14,510 nucleotides of DNA from Sporomusa sp. (GCA_029256645.1 JAQSXM010000072.1:1-14510); one strand, 5' to 3'. Counted from the first letter of the stretch, positions 6,292-13,661 are shown. The notes: generated by a model from the sequence alone, not told the origin. A program made the numbers and translations.

Positions 6292-8532
6292 TTAATCTTC
6301 TGCTTTATACACCTTGCAGAGTATGCTCTTGAACGGAGCACCAAAACCGAGCTTTCCAATGTGCTTATGAGGGATTAGTGTGTTGATATTCGATTTCCAC
6401 ACCCCATACAGGCTAGGCTCTTCCGCTTCTTCTTCCGGGAACCACCAGCCATGAGTAGCATGAACTACATCAGGTTTAATGGCCGGCATCAAATGCGCCT
6501 TTTCCTTGCACTTGCCAAACTGATTTTCGATATATACCCAGTCGCCTTCCTTAATCCCCAGGCTGGCAGCAGTTTTCGGATTGATTTCCATAATTGGATC
6601 CGGGTCAATATCGCGCAAGGTTTTTATCTGGCGATGCTCAGAGTGGAACGAGGTAACTTTTCTGGCACCGGTGGTAAGCACCAATGGGTATTCCTTCGCA
6701 AGCTCCGGCGTACTTACAGGGCTGTATGGCGGTTCTTTGTAGTAAGGCAGCGGATCTTCGCCCCACTCTTCAAAGAGCGTTGAGCAAAGTTCAACCTTGC
6801 CTGTTACCGTATTGAAACCAGGCTCGCCATCATAGCGCAGCAGACCTTTCTCATGCTTCCGGTACGTATACCCGGGCTGGAATACACCGGCCTCTCTCAG
6901 GCCGTTGAAGTCAATGCCAAGCTCTGGTTTGAGCTGGTCACTGAAGAAATCTTCCACACTTTCCCACGGCCAGTTTTCCGGGTTGAGGCGTTTGCCCAGT
7001 TCCATACAAACTTCAATATCGGACTTGCATTCACCAACCGAGAACGCCTTGTTCATCGCACCGACAAAGATAGCATTCCGGCCAAAGTGAGTAAGCACTA
7101 CGCCGTCATGCTCGGCAAAGGTCGGCAACGGCAGGAATACATCGGCGAACGCCATGGCCGTCGGCGTCATAAAGCAATCCTGGACTACATTGAATTCCAG
7201 AGTTTTCAGTGCCTCATACCATCTTTGGGGAGCCGCCGAATTGGTGGGGGTAATAAAGTTACTGCTGTTGAACCAACCCATTCTCAGCCTATAAGGTTTA
7301 CCTGTTTCCAGAGTATCAAGGGTTTCATCGGGATGAGTGGTCGCCAGGGCAGTACTCAGGGCCGGCCATTCCTTGGCCCCGATCCGCTTGTCCCAAAGCT
7401 CTTCTGTAATCTGGGACCGGGTTTCCACCCGCCATTTTCCCAGCAGGGCAGCAGGTGGCCCTAAGGTGATGCCGCCAGGCACATCGAGGTTGCCGGTAAT
7501 GGCGGAAAGCGACAGGATCGCATGACCAAGCTGAACACCGTTCGGATTTTCGTCAACCGCCAGTCCCCACTGGATGGCAGTCGGTTTGGCCGTAGCCATG
7601 GCTCTGGCACATTCAATGATCTTGGCAACCGGTATGCCGGTAATTTCTGCAACCTTTTCCGGCGGGTATTGTTGAACGCGTTCTTTGAGCTGCTCAAAAC
7701 CATAGCACCAGTCTTCAACAAACTTGTGGTCATAGAGATCTTCGTTAATGATGACATTAAGGAAGCCGAGGGCCAGCGCAGTATCTGTTCCCGGCCGCAG
7801 CTGCATCCAGTATTCGGCCCGGGAAGAAAGCCAGTTCAATCTGGGGTCGACCGAGATGATCTTGGTCCCCCGCTTCATCATGTCAACGATAGAGTGACCA
7901 TAGAAGCCATCCGGGTTTGACCATAATGGCATCTTGCCCCACAGCACCAGGTATTCAGGTACTTTATAGGCGGGATTATCATAACGGTCCGGATAATGGC
8001 CGGCAAAATCAATCTCCGGATACCCTGCTCCCAGGATATAGTCGGTAATTGCGCAGCGAGGTCCGTAGCAGGACCAGCCGCTGAGAGGATAACACACATT
8101 CGGGGTTTGGAGCGACGAAAAACCAAGCGGATAATAATACAGGCAGGCTTCCCTGCCGGTACCGCCGAACACGACAATCGACTCGGCGCCATGATTTTGC
8201 TTAAAGCCGTTTACCTTTTCCACAATGATATCCCAGGCTTCATCCCAGGTGATTTTCTCCCACTTGTCTTTGCCGCGGTCTTCCGGCGCCCGTTTCATGG
8301 GATAGATGATACGGTCAGGGTGATGTACGAATTCCGGCAGGGATAAACACCTGACACACAGCCGGCCCTGGCTGATGGGATGCTCAGGGTCCCCCTCGAC
8401 CTTGACAAGCTTGCCGTCTTTAACGTGTAATTTCATGCCGCAGCCTACCGGGTGATCTCCCGGGGGCGACCAGCCACAGGTCCGAACTGTATAACTCCCG
8501 TCTTCGTGTTGTTGCTTCCATTCTTTTTTCAT
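6292..8532 (-). CDS. molybdopterin-dependent oxidoreductase, catalytic subunit (DMSO reductase superfamily, cytoplasmic)
   Basis: The 746-residue protein has the complete architecture: an N-terminal Fe-S segment, the Mo/W-bisPGD domains, and a C-terminal dinucleotide-binding domain (LVLTTGARKVTSFHSEHRQ to the end). The N-terminal cysteines are at residues 19, 31, 59 and 62. C31 and C59 have the usual 27-residue spacing, but the first two cysteines of the normal CxxCxxxC are Pro24 and His27. Candidate metal ligands lie in NVCYPLSGWSCYGPR, most likely Cys155. No in-frame TGA suggests selenocysteine, and no twin-arginine signal is present, so it is cytoplasmic. It heads an operon with the 4Fe-4S subunit under the sigma-54 promoter at 8725-8741. 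This soluble two-subunit form recalls pyrogallol transhydroxylase, acetylene hydratase and gut catechol dehydroxylases. The family is certain; the reaction is unknown. Confidence 0.93.
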   Translation of the reverse strand: MKKEWKQQHEDGSYTVRTCGWSPPGDHPVGCGMKLHVKDGKLVKVEGDPEHPISQGRLCVRCLSLPEFVHHPDRIIYPMKRAPEDRGKDKWEKITWDEAWDIIVEKVNGFKQNHGAESIVVFGGTGREACLYYYPLGFSSLQTPNVCYPLSGWSCYGPRCAITDYILGAGYPEIDFAGHYPDRYDNPAYKVPEYLVLWGKMPLWSNPDGFYGHSIVDMMKRGTKIISVDPRLNWLSSRAEYWMQLRPGTDTALALGFLNVIINEDLYDHKFVEDWCYGFEQLKERVQQYPPEKVAEITGIPVAKIIECARAMATAKPTAIQWGLAVDENPNGVQLGHAILSLSAITGNLDVPGGITLGPPAALLGKWRVETRSQITEELWDKRIGAKEWPALSTALATTHPDETLDTLETGKPYRLRMGWFNSSNFITPTNSAAPQRWYEALKTLEFNVVQDCFMTPTAMAFADVFLPLPTFAEHDGVVLTHFGRNAIFVGAMNKAFSVGECKSDIEVCMELGKRLNPENWPWESVEDFFSDQLKPELGIDFNGLREAGVFQPGYTYRKHEKGLLRYDGEPGFNTVTGKVELCSTLFEEWGEDPLPYYKEPPYSPVSTPELAKEYPLVLTTGARKVTSFHSEHRQIKTLRDIDPDPIMEINPKTAASLGIKEGDWVYIENQFGKCKEKAHLMPAIKPDVVHATHGWWFPEEEAEEPSLYGVWKSNINTLIPHKHIGKLGFGAPFKSILCKVYKAED

Positions 8533-8724
8533 AATCTCACCAACCCTTTCAAAACTCGCTTATGTTTTGCACAACCCTGCGTCCGTTATTTCCTGTCACA
8601 CCCTGTTAGGCATTAGCCGGCCAGCCGTCTGCTGGCGTGTGGTCTGTCTTTGCAGCTAAATTGGTGTATGCAGCCAATGTCCGGACAGTAATCCGGTTTG
8701 CGTGTACCTCCCGGTCAGTATTAA

Positions 8725-8741
8725 CGCAATAATCGTGCCAG
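8725..8741 (-). promoter_or_regulatory. sigma-54 promoter of the molybdoenzyme operon
   Basis: The minus strand reads CTGGCACGATTATTGCG: a perfect TGGCACG, four bases, then TTGC, with GG-N10-GC spacing (8739-8738 to 8727-8726). It lies about 190 bases upstream of the catalytic-subunit start codon, leaving a long leader. Confidence 0.92.
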
Positions 8742-8818
8742 CCTGCTTATCCTTTGGCAAAGTAGCTTTCTGCCTGGATTTCTCAGCCTTTTTCCTTTGC
8801 CAGGCCAAAACAGGACAA

Positions 8819-8831
8819 TCTCTTTTTAGGA
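8819..8831. promoter_or_regulatory. putative activator (UAS) site, molybdoenzyme promoter
   Basis: The plus strand reads TCTC-TTTTT-AGGA, identical to the site at 5676-5688 including the preceding CAA. The centre is 86.5 bp upstream of the -24 GG, nearly the same distance as at the two neighbouring promoters. Confidence 0.55.
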
Positions 8832-9091
8832 GCCAAACATTTTGCATTACCGTCCCCAATGCAGGAAAAACACTAAAGCATTGGCCAGTCCTCTTTTGCG
8901 ATCACAATACCATTATGGGATCACCATAATCGCCCAGGCAACTCTCGTCCGCACCGTGACTTCCCTTGCCCTCCGGGACCATCTGCGCCTGTTACATTCA
9001 TCAGCCGCAACCGCCAAAGGCGTCTTTAGCTCATACCGCAGCCAAACAGCAGGCTGGATTGCCTTATAACAGGCGCCCGGCGATACCCTCG

Positions 9092-9232
9092 TTATTTGTT
9101 AAGCTTGGGCGTGGAATAGTTCTGTCCCGGTTTCCGTGCTGATGCCGGCAATTGAGGTTTAGCAGCAGTTTGCTCTTTCTCAGCCTGCTCAGACTGTGGA
9201 GCTTTTTCCCCGGTGTTTTTGTCGTCAGCCAT
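9092..9232 (-). CDS. 46-residue charged small protein of unknown function
   Basis: The gene starts at ATG 9232 with an AAGGAGG site ending eight bases before it and stops at TAA 9094-9092. The protein starts MADDKNTGEKAPQSEQAEKE and ends STPKLNK. It is rich in Lys, Glu, Gln, Ala and Pro, has no cysteine, no hydrophobic segment and no signal peptide, and is probably disordered. I do not recognise a family. Its reality is supported by the ribosome site and by a dedicated near-perfect sigma-54 promoter (9262-9278), with the same activator motif upstream. It lies between the regulator gene and the molybdoenzyme operon and appears to be its own transcription unit. Confidence 0.75.
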   Translation of the reverse strand: MADDKNTGEKAPQSEQAEKEQTAAKPQLPASARKPGQNYSTPKLNK

Positions 9233-9261
9233 GCAGATCACCTCCTTATGCAAATTTACAC

Positions 9262-9278
9262 AGCAATAATCATGCCAG
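9262..9278 (-). promoter_or_regulatory. sigma-54 promoter of the 46-residue gene
   Basis: The minus strand reads CTGGCATGATTATTGCT with GG-N10-GC spacing (9276-9275 to 9264-9263). It differs from the molybdoenzyme promoter at only two of 17 positions. The start codon is 30 bases beyond the -12 element, with the ribosome site between. Confidence 0.9.
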
Positions 9279-9356
9279 CATGTACAATAACCGTATAAGC
9301 GGCTTATTATCAGGCCTGGCAGCGTTATTTACAGACTACGGCAAGAATAATCTATT

Positions 9357-9369
9357 TCTCTTTTTGAGA
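9357..9369. promoter_or_regulatory. putative activator (UAS) site, perfect dyad
   Basis: TCTC-TTTTT-GAGA is a complete inverted repeat of the motif, centred 87.5 bp upstream of the -24 GG of the 46-residue gene promoter. A second copy, TATC-ATTTT-AGGA, is at 9446-9458. That copy sits in a 23-base stretch matching the 5673-5695 site at 20 positions. Confidence 0.55.
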
Positions 9370-9488
9370 TGACCAAATGGAAGCTTACAGGTTCAAAAGC
9401 CAGGAAATCTGTCGTAAAGCCTACAGTCTATATTTGGGAGAGCAATATCATTTTAGGACTTTCAAAAAGCCAGGGATGACCCTTGGGC

Positions 9489-9517
9489 AAAATAAAAAGA
9501 CCCTTACTATAAGGGCC
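9489..9517 (-). terminator. Rho-independent terminator after the sigma-54 activator gene
   Basis: On the minus strand GGCCCTTA (9517-9510) pairs with TAAGGGTC (9506-9499), including one G-T wobble, around a three-base loop. A TTTTTATTTT tract follows. The hairpin begins 27 bases past the activator stop codon. Confidence 0.9.
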
Positions 9518-9543
9518 TCTTCTATTCCACCGGCACAGTCGTA

Positions 9544-11693
9544 TTAATATTCAATATCATAGTCTTTCAGTTTTCTGTATAGGGTAGAGCGACTGATACC
9601 CAGGATCTCCGCTGCTCCAGGCACATAATTATCGGCATGCAGTAACGCTGTTTGTATCGCAACTTTCTCCAGGTTGTCCAGGCATAGCATCTCTCTGGCC
9701 TGACCTTTGCTATTTGCAAATTCACCTATTTTCAGTGGGCAGGTTTCCAGAATAATGTAGTTAGGCAGATTTTCAGGTTTAATCAGATCACCCTGGACAG
9801 TATTTACTGCATAAATCATTGCATTTTGCAATTGCCGCACATTACCTGGCCATTGGTATTCATTGATTTTTTTCTGCGTTGCCAGACTGAATTTTGGGAT
9901 CTGCCAGCCTTGTTTCCGGCAATAGTTTTCCACAAAAAATTCACTGAGGAGTTTAATATCATTGCCTCGCTCCCGCAGCGGCGGGATATTAATTGTCAGT
10001 ACAGACAGGCGGAAGTAAAGGTCTTCGCGAAACAGATTTTCTTTTACCATTTTATTAAGATCTTTGTTGGTAGCCGCAATCAGCCTAAAGTCAACTTTCT
10101 TGGAACGGCTGCCACCAACCCGCATGATTTGCTTGTCTTCCAGTGTTCTGAGTAAAACAGCCTGCACTTCAATCGGCATGTCACCAATTTCATCAAGAAA
10201 GAGCGTGCCGCCATGAGCTAATTCAACCTTACCGGCTCTGCCGCTTCGTTCTGCGCCGGTAAAGCTGCCGCCTTCATAACCAAACAGTTCGCTTTCGATT
10301 AACTCCCGGGGCATAGCTGCACAGTTTACTGCCATAAACGGCCCTTGCGGGCAATACACGTTGTGGATTGCCTGGGCATATAGTTCCTTGCCTGTACCGC
10401 TTTCCCCAACCACCAGAATATTTTCCGGTGAACTGGCAAAGCGCCGGGCCAAAGCCATACTTTTTTTAAACTCCTTATTCTCACTGATAATATCATCAAA
10501 GGTATAGGTAGACGTACTGCCGGCCCTGCTGTTTTGCTGAATGGCGACCTTTTCCGCTACACTAATTTTTAACAAGGCGACCTCTAATTCCTGTGTATAC
10601 TGGTTTAGAACCGGTCGGATATTGACATGATAGAAGCTTCTGTCAGCCCCCACACAAAGCCTTTCTTCAGTTGTAACACTCTCACCTTTTTTCGCTAACG
10701 TCATCAAAGAGGAATTGTTGCCAAGGAATTCATTGATATTTCTGTTATGGGCCTCTTCGGATCTAAGCTTCAGAACACGTGTACCAGCCGGATTGATATA
10801 CAGGATTTGCCCGTTAGCGTCTATCGCGACAACGCCGTCATCAATAAACGACAGCATAGCAGTCAGTACGTTATTCACAGTAGCAACCTTATCCTGATTT
10901 ATTTGCATCTGCCGGTTGAATGCATCGGCCCTTTCATTGGCAATATATAAAGCAGCATTTGCCCTTTTCAGGTAAAGCTGGTTCTCTATAACCATTGTCA
11001 TAGAAGTAAGCAAACCCATACTATGGGGCCCCAGCTTTTTAAGGGTTTCTTCTTCAGGCGTATTCAGTAACGGCTGACTAACCAACACCAGAGCAGCCTG
11101 AATTTCGCCTGCTTCATTTCTGATTGGCGCCGCCGAAGCAATACTGTTCTGAAATGCCACACAGTAATGTTCCGGACCAAGCAACTGCACAGGACGTTTA
11201 AGACGGAAACACAGTTCATGGGCTGTAGTACCTTCAGTATTCTCACTGGCAACAATACCTGTCCGGGAATCATATTCGAGGTAAAGCTTTCCAAACTTCC
11301 TTCATTCAGCAATATAACGCCGTCTATGTCGAATAAGTAAAAAATGTAGCCACACTCTACAATGATTTTTTTAAATGATTGGGCCAGGTTCTTGGTAGCA
11401 TCAACCAGAGCATGATTCTTGTTTAAAATTTCAGATAATTTTTGCGGACTTAAATTGGAGTTTGTAACTACCGAATAAGGATTCACCCCCCAATTACGGG
11501 ATCTGATCCACGAGGCGGCGACATCCTGGTCCATGTACGGGTGTTTTCGCGGATCTTCTGCTTCATTTTGCAGAAAATCCTGCTTACATCGCAGTATGGC
11601 CTGCCACCGCTCCCGTGAGAATAGCCCCCTGTTAGCAATAAAGTAATCGGTCTGTAACCCTGAGACATCATGAGTGTGCTTCATAACCGTCAA
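9544..11693 (-). CDS. sigma-54-dependent activator, AcoR-type (GAF-PAS-AAA+-Fis HTH), frameshifted near 11300
   Basis: Two overlapping frames encode one protein of about 716 residues. The first frame (from TTG 11693, GGGGGAG six bases upstream) gives an AcoR-type N-terminus: SWIRSRNWGV, then NKNHALVDATKNLAQSF and FYLFDIDGVILLNEG. Homology then continues in another frame from about 11298 (KLYLEYDSRTG, ENTEGTTAHELCFRLKRPVQ, SAAPIRNEAGEI) and runs to the stop. Later domains are a PAS segment (DGVVAIDANGQILYINPAG), AAA+ with Walker A GESGTGKE, sigma-54 contact loop GSFTGA (usually GAFTGA), Walker B GTLFLDEIGDM, and a Fis-type helix-turn-helix (AAEILGISRSTLYRKL). The missing base lies around 11296-11302; it may be a sequencing error or a real mutation. 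The protein is the obvious candidate activator of the four sigma-54 promoters in the window, sensing an unknown ligand through its GAF/PAS region. Confidence 0.88.
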
Positions 11694-12055
11694 CTACAGC
11701 TCCCCCTTATTTTTCCTAACAGATTTATAAATTACTTCAAATTGCTTAGATCTCACACATGATCGTAGATTGAGAATTAATGCACATATAAAAAAGAAGC
11801 CTGGTTTTACCAGACTTCCTTCGCACAATCGGGCAGGCACAAAAATTGCTTTTCATACCTTTCGGTCATCACATCCACATGGGATATGATAACTCGGAAC
11901 TCTCTTGTAATTATGTATTTATTCTAACAATTCTCGACAAAGTCCTGTTAAACAAGTATTTAGTGGTTATATTTTTTTTCGACAAAATCCGGCATTAAAT
12001 TCATTGCGTTGTATTAGCTTACTCCACTTCCCACTCTCCTTTTGTATAAAATAGA
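11694..12055. other. intergenic region upstream of the activator gene
   Basis: No supported gene is seen. The stretch holds the terminator of the upstream small-gene operon (11817-11790) and an AT-rich segment where the activator's own promoter should lie. I cannot assign that promoter with confidence and see no sigma-54 element. A possible 20-codon frame (11869-11807) overlaps the terminator stem and has no good ribosome site. Confidence 0.6.
11790..11817 (-). terminator. Rho-independent terminator of the small-gene operon
   Basis: On the minus strand AAGTCTGGT (11817-11809) pairs with ACCAGGCTT (11805-11797) around a three-base loop, with one G-T wobble. One C and then six T residues follow (to 11790). 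It lies between the 99-residue gene and the activator gene. Confidence 0.88.
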
Positions 12056-12355
12056 TCAGTCGTTTTTCCTGCCTGCAGCAGGACCGGTCAGGTCGGCGGG
12101 AGGCGTATGCCATTTACAGGTTTTTACAATCCCATCCTGAGATGGTTTTTTATGCTTGTTGCAGGGATTTGCACACAGCTTCTCAATATATAGGCACATA
12201 ACGGTTGGCCGCGCTTTCGGCGGCGGCAGGTCTGTGCCGCATTGTTTGCAGTTCTTGCGTTCGGGGAAATTATAGGTGCCACAAGCAGGGCATGGGGCCG
12301 GTTTTTCTTTAGGCGGTTTACAGCCTCCGCAATATGGATTACAGGACCAGCACAT
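12056..12355 (-). CDS. 99-residue cysteine-rich zinc-ribbon-like protein
   Basis: The ATG at 12355 has a GGAGGA site seven bases upstream. The protein has 12 cysteines: CWSC and CGGC-type pairs at 2/5 and 9/12, a zinc ribbon from CPAC (22-25) to CKQC (36-39) followed by GTDLP, then C54, C61, C65 and C80 with nearby histidines. No membrane segment or signal peptide is seen. The ribbon resembles that of the 47-residue protein at 5308-5451. It follows the 83-residue gene by 46 bases and both end at the same terminator, so they form an operon. The function is unknown; the cysteine spacing suggests binding of zinc or another metal. Confidence 0.82.
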   Translation of the reverse strand: MCWSCNPYCGGCKPPKEKPAPCPACGTYNFPERKNCKQCGTDLPPPKARPTVMCLYIEKLCANPCNKHKKPSQDGIVKTCKWHTPPADLTGPAAGRKND

Positions 12356-12401
12356 AAAGGTTCCTCCTGCTTACGTTTCGCTGTAATTACATATTTACAG
12401 G

Positions 12402-12653
12402 CTACCGGGCATCAAGCCGGCTAAGCGCAGCCAATAGTGTTGTTTTCAGATGCAGTACATGGGAGGACTCCGGGTATTCCACGCCGGCACGCTGAAAAAT
12501 ATCTCTTAGTTTTTTTTCTATATCCTGAGGGGATTGATAGTCCGACAGGTCCATTGCCATATTTCCCATAAATACCGATAACGAAGTTGTTGCCTTATCG
12601 CCTTGCTGGATCTTATTCCACACTGCCGTCGCAGCCTGTAATGTGAATGGCAT
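12402..12653 (-). CDS. 83-residue protein of unknown function
   Basis: The ATG at 12653 has a GGGAGG site seven bases upstream. The protein is soluble and mostly predicted helical, with no cysteine and no signal peptide; it begins MPFTLQAATAVWNKIQQGDK and ends LLAALSRLDAR. I do not recognise the family. The ribosome site, codon-like composition and close downstream zinc-ribbon gene support a real gene. Upstream are a possible sigma-A promoter (12686-12715) and one copy of the activator-like motif (12867-12879). Confidence 0.75.
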   Translation of the reverse strand: MPFTLQAATAVWNKIQQGDKATTSLSVFMGNMAMDLSDYQSPQDIEKKLRDIFQRAGVEYPESSHVLHLKTTLLAALSRLDAR

Positions 12654-12685
12654 GCTAGTACCTCCCTGTAGGCTTTGTTAGCTTG

Positions 12686-12715
12686 AGTATTGCACCATTT
12701 AAGTACCCCCGTCAA
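12686..12715 (-). promoter_or_regulatory. possible sigma-A promoter of the small-gene operon
   Basis: The minus strand has TTGACG (12715-12710), an 18-base spacer and AATACT (12691-12686), about 33 bases before the start codon of the 83-residue gene. It is a reasonable but not perfect match to TTGACA-N17-TATAAT. Confidence 0.4.
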
Positions 12716-12866
12716 GATTCAAATCAGGACAGCTTTTCTCTTTTTGTCTTCTTTTGCTACAGCTTGTACCATGAACCCAGTCAATCATACTTCCTGTATT
12801 GGCTGATATTGAGGATTAACAGGCAGTAAGAGCACTTACCCAGGGGATTCGCAGAGTTTCCGGTTG

Positions 12867-12879
12867 TCTCAAAATAGGA
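12867..12879. promoter_or_regulatory. activator-like motif upstream of the 83-residue gene
   Basis: The plus strand reads TCTC-AAAAT-AGGA and continues TTTTCA, as in the site at 5676-5694. No sigma-54 element with correct spacing follows; the nearest match has an 11-base spacer. Functional relevance is uncertain. Confidence 0.25.
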
Positions 12880-12951
12880 TTTTCACCTTATTTATTCACG
12901 GCAATCCGGCCGCTGTCTACCGGTTTTAGCCGCGTAATCCCTTTGCTGTAG

Positions 12952-13638
12952 TTAATTACTGCACTGCTTACGCAGGTGCGGAACTTCCAGAAATCTATAA
13001 ATCACTGCCGCTGAAACCGCACCTAATACCGGCGAAACAACATACAGCCAGAGGTGCGCCAGATTGCCGGACATAACAGCCGGGGCAATGGAACGCGCCG
13101 GATTGAAAGACCCGCCGGAGACAGGTCCGGCAACCGCAGCACCAATAAAAACAGTCAGGCCAATGGCCAGCCCGGCAAAGCTGCCCTCCGCCCGGGAATC
13201 GGTCGCAACGCTGATAATGACAAACATCAGGAAAAAAGTAAAGATGAACTCGATGGCAAAGGACACACCGATAAGATGCTGTCCCACCGGCAATGAGGGG
13301 AACGTGCCGCCCAGATCATATAAATTGCCAAACAGCAGTCGCAGCACAGCACTCGCGCTTAGCGCGCCTAATAACTGACTAATAATGTAAGGCACAACCT
13401 GGCTGGGGCTGAATTTGCCCACAGCGAAAAAGGAGATCGTGACCGCCGGGTTAAAATGTGCTCCTGAAATATGCCCGCAGGCATAAATCAGAACAACGAT
13501 GACAAAACCAAAAGCCAGCGCAATCCCGATATGACCCAGTGCATTCTGGGCGAGATGATTGACAATGATCGCGCCTGTCCCGACAAACAACAGGAAAAAC
13601 GTCCCAATAAACTCAGCAATATATTTTTTCATTTCCAT
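12952..13638 (-). CDS. MIP-family aquaglyceroporin, NIP-like
   Basis: The 228-residue protein has six predicted membrane helices and two half-helix loops with NPA motifs: ISGAHFNPAVT (NPA 63-65) and GGSFNPARS (NPA 179-181). The start ATG at 13638 has an AGGA site six bases upstream. Aligned back from the second NPA, position 167 is alanine where AqpZ-type water channels have histidine, giving a wider pore like glycerol or nodulin-26-like (NIP) channels. NIP-like and other aquaglyceroporins can conduct undissociated arsenite. The gene lies 125 bases downstream of the ArsM-type methyltransferase on the same strand, which supports a metalloid role. Glycerol or general small-solute transport remains possible. 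Confidence 0.9.
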   Translation of the reverse strand: MEMKKYIAEFIGTFFLLFVGTGAIIVNHLAQNALGHIGIALAFGFVIVVLIYACGHISGAHFNPAVTISFFAVGKFSPSQVVPYIISQLLGALSASAVLRLLFGNLYDLGGTFPSLPVGQHLIGVSFAIEFIFTFFLMFVIISVATDSRAEGSFAGLAIGLTVFIGAAVAGPVSGGSFNPARSIAPAVMSGNLAHLWLYVVSPVLGAVSAAVIYRFLEVPHLRKQCSN

Positions 13639-13661
13639 ATTTGTTCCTGCCTTCCCGGCGT

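Larger units (their letters stand above)
8533..9091. other. intergenic region with the molybdoenzyme control elements
   Basis: No supported gene is seen in 559 bases; a 67-codon open frame (8859-8656) runs across the promoter and activator site. Contents are a leader hairpin with GCCAGC/GCTGGC arms (8620-8636), a perfect TGTCCGGACA palindrome (8678-8687), the sigma-54 promoter, the candidate activator site (8819-8831), and an ATTATGG/CCATAAT inverted repeat (8912-8930) that may lie at the 3' end of the upstream 46-residue gene transcript. Confidence 0.65.
9233..9543. other. intergenic region between regulator and 46-residue gene
   Basis: No gene is seen. In minus-strand order the region holds the regulator's terminator (9517-9489), a second activator-like site (9458-9446), the perfect-dyad activator site (9369-9357), the sigma-54 promoter (9278-9262) and the ribosome site of the 46-residue gene. 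Confidence 0.7.

Noticed and set aside
6292..6292. Possible selenocysteine or in-frame stop in the molybdoenzyme
   Set aside because: The whole frame reads without TGA, and the candidate metal ligand region contains ordinary cysteines.
8656..8859. 67-codon minus-strand open frame upstream of the molybdoenzyme
   Set aside because: It spans both the candidate activator site and the sigma-54 promoter and has no ribosome site; chance open frame.
11807..11869. 20-codon minus-strand frame ending inside the terminator stem, possible leader peptide
   Set aside because: No convincing ribosome site, and too short to judge by composition.
12755..12771. Sigma-54-like element TGGTACAAGCTGTAGCA
   Set aside because: The GG-GC spacing is 11 bases; sigma-54 promoters almost never tolerate a change from 10. 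Kept only as context for a low-interest finding.
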